Origin: CANHEE01 sp043777755 | Lineage (GTDB): Bacteria; Bacteroidota; Bacteroidia; Chitinophagales; Saprospiraceae | DNA: 9,907 nt | NCBI GenBank assembly: GCA_043777755.1 | Contig: JAYWHK010000149.1 | Coordinates: forward strand, 1 to 9,907 | Direction of reading: 5' to 3' | Shown here: one piece after another, positions 7,040 to 9,907 of the stretch | Layout: every line of letters begins with the position of its first letter | Numbering within the stretch: the stretch's first letter is position 1 | The notes under the pieces: model-generated | Databases searched by the model: none | What the model was told of the DNA's origin: nothing | What the model saw: only the letters and a program-made list of their open reading frames with translations | Made by a program: the position numbers and the translations under genes

Positions 7040-7780
7040 ATGATTACTGTAAAACAATATGTCAAGCAACAAGTAGAAAAAAAATGGGATTTAAACAATC
7101 CATTTCTTTCAGAACTTCAAAACAACGAAGTGGTTTTGATAGACGACGAAATTTACATCAATGCAAATGATGTTTTTGACCTTAGTCAAAAAATTCATAA
7201 AATTGCAAAAAAAGAGGACTTTGAAGTGGAAAATAAGCAACTTCATGCCGAAGTTGAGCATTTATTAGCAGAATATGAAAAAGTATTTGTGCGTAACGAA
7301 TCCTTACAAAACCTTGTCACAAACCTACAAAGAAATACCAAAACAGTAAAACATCAAGACCTAAAAACAGATGGGAACGATGAACTTATGTTTAAAATAA
7401 AAAAAATTAGCAAAGAAAATGATGAATTGTCCGAAAAACTAAAAGCAGCAAACGAAGAAATCATCACTTTACGGGCTGAGAAAAAAGAAGCCCTCTTAGA
7501 TGCAAAAACGAATCGGGCAATCCTACTCATGCAAGAAGACAAAGAGGAAAAACAAACATCAAACAGTGAATTAGAAAAATTGCAAAACGCTTTCAAATCT
7601 TTGCAAGAACAAAACCGTGCCATAATTCAAAAAAATAATAAACTGCGCCACGCTGCACAATTCTTTGGAGATGTAAGCAGTACCATTCAAAAATTAAATG
7701 CACAAGTCATAAGAGCAAAAGCTTCTTTTGACAAAACTGGCGTTGATTTAGATGAATTGCAAGAGTCACGAGAGTCGTAA
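7040..7780 (+). CDS. Coiled-coil protein of unknown function
   Basis: This 246-residue protein has no signal peptide or membrane segment, so it is probably cytoplasmic. Residues 1-50 form a compact N-terminal segment (MITVKQYVKQ, hydrophobic VVLIDDEIYI at 31-40) that could be a small folded or DNA-binding domain; I do not recognise a family. From about 50 to 205 the chain is rich in Glu, Lys, Gln, Asn and Leu with heptad-like spacing, broken around 98-115 by a polar linker, which suggests two coiled-coil stretches. The C-terminal 40 residues contain a second amphipathic helix (about 210-230) and an acidic end. It is monocistronic: its own promoter lies 28 nt upstream and a strong terminator about 40 nt downstream. 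No SD is seen; the A-rich leader is typical. A structural, scaffold or DNA-associated role is possible but unsupported. Confidence 0.8.
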   Translation: MITVKQYVKQQVEKKWDLNNPFLSELQNNEVVLIDDEIYINANDVFDLSQKIHKIAKKEDFEVENKQLHAEVEHLLAEYEKVFVRNESLQNLVTNLQRNTKTVKHQDLKTDGNDELMFKIKKISKENDELSEKLKAANEEIITLRAEKKEALLDAKTNRAILLMQEDKEEKQTSNSELEKLQNAFKSLQEQNRAIIQKNNKLRHAAQFFGDVSSTIQKLNAQVIRAKASFDKTGVDLDELQESRES

Positions 7781-7819
7781 GTCTTTTAAAATGCTGATTT
7801 CCGTATAATTCTACTTAAA

Positions 7820-7871
7820 GTACTAAAAAAACCGCTACAAAACACGAAGTTTGTAGCGGTTTTTTTAGTAC
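7820..7871. terminator. Perfect bidirectional terminator between convergent genes
   Basis: Positions 7820-7841 and 7850-7871 are exact reverse complements (22 bp) around an 8-nt loop. The core CCGCTAC/GTAGCGG is followed by a run of seven T on each strand. It lies 40 nt after the coiled-coil gene and 42 nt after the 3' end of tsaD, so it can stop both convergent transcripts. Confidence 0.92.
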
Positions 7872-7912
7872 GCCCAGCATAGAAGAAGTGTACCGTGTCA
7901 ATAAATCGTACT

Positions 7913-8905
7913 CTACATTCTCGCCAAAGGTGCAACATTTTGTTCTGAAAATTCACCTCTCAGGTATTTTTGATAAGCAATAATGGCAATCATTCCAGCA
8001 TTGTCTGTGCAATATTGAAATGCAGGAATGTAGGTTTTCCAGCCCATTTTTTGTCCAGTATCAATGATGGCTTCTCTCAAGCCAGAATTGGCGGAAACAC
8101 CGCCAGCAATTGCAATTTCTTTTACATCGTAATCTTTTGCTGCTTTTTTTAATTTTTTTATCAAAATATTGACAATTGTAGCTTGTACACTGGCGCAAAT
8201 ATCATTCATATTTTCTTTTATAAAATGCTCATTTTCAGCGATTTGTTTTTTAAGAAAATATAAAATAGACGTTTTTAAACCGCTAAAACTAAAATTCAAA
8301 TCAGGAATCTGAGGTTCGTTGAATTTGAAAACGGGCTGACCTAATTTAGCCAATTTGTCAATTTCGGGACCCGCTGGATAATCCAAACCCAAGAGTTTTC
8401 CCGTTTTGTCAAAGGCTTCGCCAGCGGCATCATCTATCGTATGCCCGATTACTTTTTGCTCTAAAAAATCATTAATGAGTACAATTTGTGTGTGTCCTCC
8501 CGAAACAGTTAGGCACAAAAAAGGAAAGTTGGGTACTGGAGCTTCTGCAAAATTCGCCGCAACGTGCGCTTCCATGTGGTGAACTTCTATCAAAGGCTTG
8601 TCCAAACTTAAAGCCAAGGCTTTTGCAAAAGAAACCCCAACCAAAAGCGAACCCATCAGTCCTGGGCCACGTGTAAATGCCACAGCATCAAGCTCTTGTA
8701 AGGTAATATTTGCTTTTTTTAGAGCCAAATCCACCACGGGTACGATGTTGATTTGGTGTTGTCTTGACGCAATCTCAGGAACAACGCCACCATACAAACG
8801 ATGGGCTTCTTGTCCTGTTACGCAATTGCTCAGAACAATACCATTACGTAAAACCGCTGCGGAGGTATCATCGCAAGAACTCTCTATCGCTAAAATTGTA
8901 ATCAT
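7913..8905 (-). CDS. tsaD: tRNA N6-adenosine threonylcarbamoyltransferase TsaD
   Basis: TsaD (Kae1/Qri7 family, ASKHA fold) transfers the threonylcarbamoyl group from threonylcarbamoyl-AMP to A37 of ANN-decoding tRNAs, acting in the cytoplasm with TsaB and TsaE. The product has 330 residues, against 337 in E. coli. Family motifs are all present: IESSCDDTSAAVL near the N-terminus (7-19), the metal-binding HHMEAH (109-114, ligands H110 and H114), SGGHTQ (135-140), AGEAFDK (161-167), FSFSGLKT (205-212), AGGVSAN (267-273) and CTDNAGMIA with the third metal ligand D301. The ATG at 8903-8905 gives the standard start MITILAIESSCDDT. It begins 6 nt after the stop of the lipoprotein gene, so it is probably cotranscribed with that gene. 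Nothing in it looks degraded. TsaB and TsaE are not in the window. Confidence 0.98.
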   Translation of the reverse strand: MITILAIESSCDDTSAAVLRNGIVLSNCVTGQEAHRLYGGVVPEIASRQHQINIVPVVDLALKKANITLQELDAVAFTRGPGLMGSLLVGVSFAKALALSLDKPLIEVHHMEAHVAANFAEAPVPNFPFLCLTVSGGHTQIVLINDFLEQKVIGHTIDDAAGEAFDKTGKLLGLDYPAGPEIDKLAKLGQPVFKFNEPQIPDLNFSFSGLKTSILYFLKKQIAENEHFIKENMNDICASVQATIVNILIKKLKKAAKDYDVKEIAIAGGVSANSGLREAIIDTGQKMGWKTYIPAFQYCTDNAGMIAIIAYQKYLRGEFSEQNVAPLARM

Positions 8906-8911
8906 AAAATG

Positions 8912-9787
8912 TTATCGCCATTGCCAGCATTTTGTAAGGTTTTGAACTACTTTTTTTCGTATGTCGTCAGCTGTATCTTTCTGAAAATCAACGTCTTGTA
9001 ATAATTTGCTACATTCAAAATTCAACACTGCCCGAAGGTCTGTCGCTTTTGAAAAATAGACATTGGCAGGAATTAAAAGTTCAATGTCCAATTGGTCTTT
9101 AAAAAGTATTTTCTTCGTTGGGCTTGCCTTTGCGGTATCGCTTTTGTAAGCAATCAAACCCGAATAATGTTCGTAAGAATTGCTCAAATAAAGGCTACTG
9201 TCAATGCCAAAAACACTTTGATAAGCTACTGAAATTTGGTTTTTCTTAAAACTATTGCATTGATTTACAGGGTTTTGCAATCCAATTTTGAATTTTAATT
9301 TTTCAAACTGACCATATTCTTTTATTGTCCCAATTTCAATACTTGAATTGTTGCTGTCCATTAGCGTAAAATCTTTTCTTACTTTCTGAACAAAACTATC
9401 TTTATTAGAAATTTTTATCGGCAATGCAACGCTATCTATTGAATAAAAAACACTTTTATCTTTTTTAATCAATTGAATATCAGATAAATACAAATAAATA
9501 TTTTTTACAGAATAAATTTGATTTAAATTATTTTTCATCAAAACACTATTTGTCCATTGAACGAGCGTATCTTTCATATTAGCATTTTTTACTTTATTTC
9601 CATAAAAAAAACCAATATTGAATTTTGGATATTCACATGGACAACCTGAAACAGATTCCTCATCACAAGGATTGTCTGCTCCGATACTAAAATTCTTCGC
9701 CAATGGGTCAAGGCAACCTTTTGTCTTTTCTTGACAAGAAAAGAACAAAAAGGAGTAGAATAAAGTAAAAAAAAGTGTTTTTTTCAT
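8912..9787 (-). CDS. Lipoprotein with probable MbnP-like domain
   Basis: This 291-residue exported lipoprotein has a short hydrophobic signal and the lipobox FFSC with Cys18 as the likely lipidated residue. Next comes a small Cys-rich segment (24-53: GCLDPLAKNF ... C-P-C-E-Y-P), like the GCxDPxAxNYxxxAxxDDGSCxYP motifs that often follow the lipobox in Bacteroidetes. From about residue 56 to the end it resembles the MbnP-like family: a beta-rich start (FNIGFFYGNK), VKNIYLYLSDIQLIKKD (94-110) in place of the family's FKYYLSNI region, and LKFKIGLQNPVN (164-175) in place of its xIRFGIGV region. Proteins of this family are linked to copper or methanobactin uptake, but I see no clear set of metal ligands, so binding is not claimed. 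It precedes tsaD by 6 nt, with no evident functional link. The family call is from recall of the pattern. Confidence 0.8.
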   Translation of the reverse strand: MKKTLFFTLFYSFLFFSCQEKTKGCLDPLAKNFSIGADNPCDEESVSGCPCEYPKFNIGFFYGNKVKNANMKDTLVQWTNSVLMKNNLNQIYSVKNIYLYLSDIQLIKKDKSVFYSIDSVALPIKISNKDSFVQKVRKDFTLMDSNNSSIEIGTIKEYGQFEKLKFKIGLQNPVNQCNSFKKNQISVAYQSVFGIDSSLYLSNSYEHYSGLIAYKSDTAKASPTKKILFKDQLDIELLIPANVYFSKATDLRAVLNFECSKLLQDVDFQKDTADDIRKKVVQNLTKCWQWR

Positions 9788-9809
9788 AATATAGCTAAAT
9801 TAGCGTAGT

Positions 9810-9899
9810 AATCCGTAGCGTTGGTGTAATCTGTAGCGTTTGCGTAATTCGTAGCGTTGGTGTAATCCGTAGCGTTGGGCAATCCGTAGCGTTGGCATT
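9810..9899. repeat. 18-bp tandem repeat array, about five units
   Basis: Units with consensus AATCCGTAGCGTTGGTGT start at 9810, 9828, 9846, 9864 (17 nt) and 9881 (19 nt). The core GTAGCGTT is unchanged in all five, and a partial unit precedes them (about 9801-9809). The array lies directly upstream of the lipoprotein gene on the minus strand and occupies the place where its promoter should be. No promoter consensus is visible inside the units. The array may continue past the window edge. Confidence 0.9.
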
Positions 9900-9907
9900 A
9901 ATGCCAA
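9892..9907. repeat. Perfect 16-bp palindrome at the window edge
   Basis: TTGGCATTAATGCCAA is fully self-complementary and overlaps the last tandem repeat unit (its TTGG is part of the unit). It could be a binding site or the centre of a larger inverted repeat of the 18-bp array extending beyond the window. Confidence 0.7.

Noticed and set aside
9795..9802. Minus-strand TAATTTAG as the -7 box of the lipoprotein operon
   Set aside because: It differs from TAnnTTTG, has no TTTG at the right distance (tandem repeats lie there), and would put the transcription start almost on the ATG.

Overview
The window looks like a piece of a Bacteroidetes (Bacteroidota) chromosome, most likely from the Cytophagales/Sphingobacteriales side. 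The evidence is AT-rich DNA, no Shine-Dalgarno sequences before the starts, a textbook Bacteroidetes promoter (TTTG, 19 nt, TAAATTTG) before the gene at 7040, a very large secreted protein with a type IX secretion (T9SS) C-terminal sorting domain, and a lipoprotein with a Bacteroidetes-type N-terminus.

Layout from left to right. Positions 1-874 carry no recognisable gene. They hold a degenerate direct repeat (64-95 and 270-302), a strong hairpin terminator (365-404), and a possible promoter (about 511) followed by a 15-nt dyad and a long leader. Positions 875-5587 encode a 1570-residue T9SS-exported modular surface protein. It has a signal peptide, HYR-like Cys-rich modules, two tandem copies of a different ~130-residue module, a SprB-like repeat, a Cys-bounded domain common in large Bacteroidetes surface proteins, an Ig/FN3-like domain and a type A sorting domain. 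Its terminator is at 5625-5660.

Positions 5661-5870 hold two unrelated, large, imperfect inverted repeats (REP/MITE-like). The second runs straight into the first codons of a glycosyltransferase-39/ArnT-like membrane protein that lacks roughly its first third, including the catalytic region. I call this a 5'-truncated pseudogene (5859-6956). Next come a coiled-coil protein of unknown function with its own promoter (7040-7780) and a perfect 22-bp bidirectional terminator (7820-7871). That terminator is shared with a convergent minus-strand pair, a secreted lipoprotein with a probable MbnP-like domain (9787-8912) and tsaD (8905-7913). The pair is separated by 6 nt and is probably one operon. 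The right edge carries about five 18-bp tandem repeats ending in a perfect 16-bp palindrome.

I see no defence island, CRISPR array, tRNA, rRNA or intact transposon. The genes do not form one pathway: tsaD is housekeeping, the surface protein is accessory, and the most informative anomaly is the repeat-flanked truncation around 5661-5870. No new multi-gene system can be supported here.
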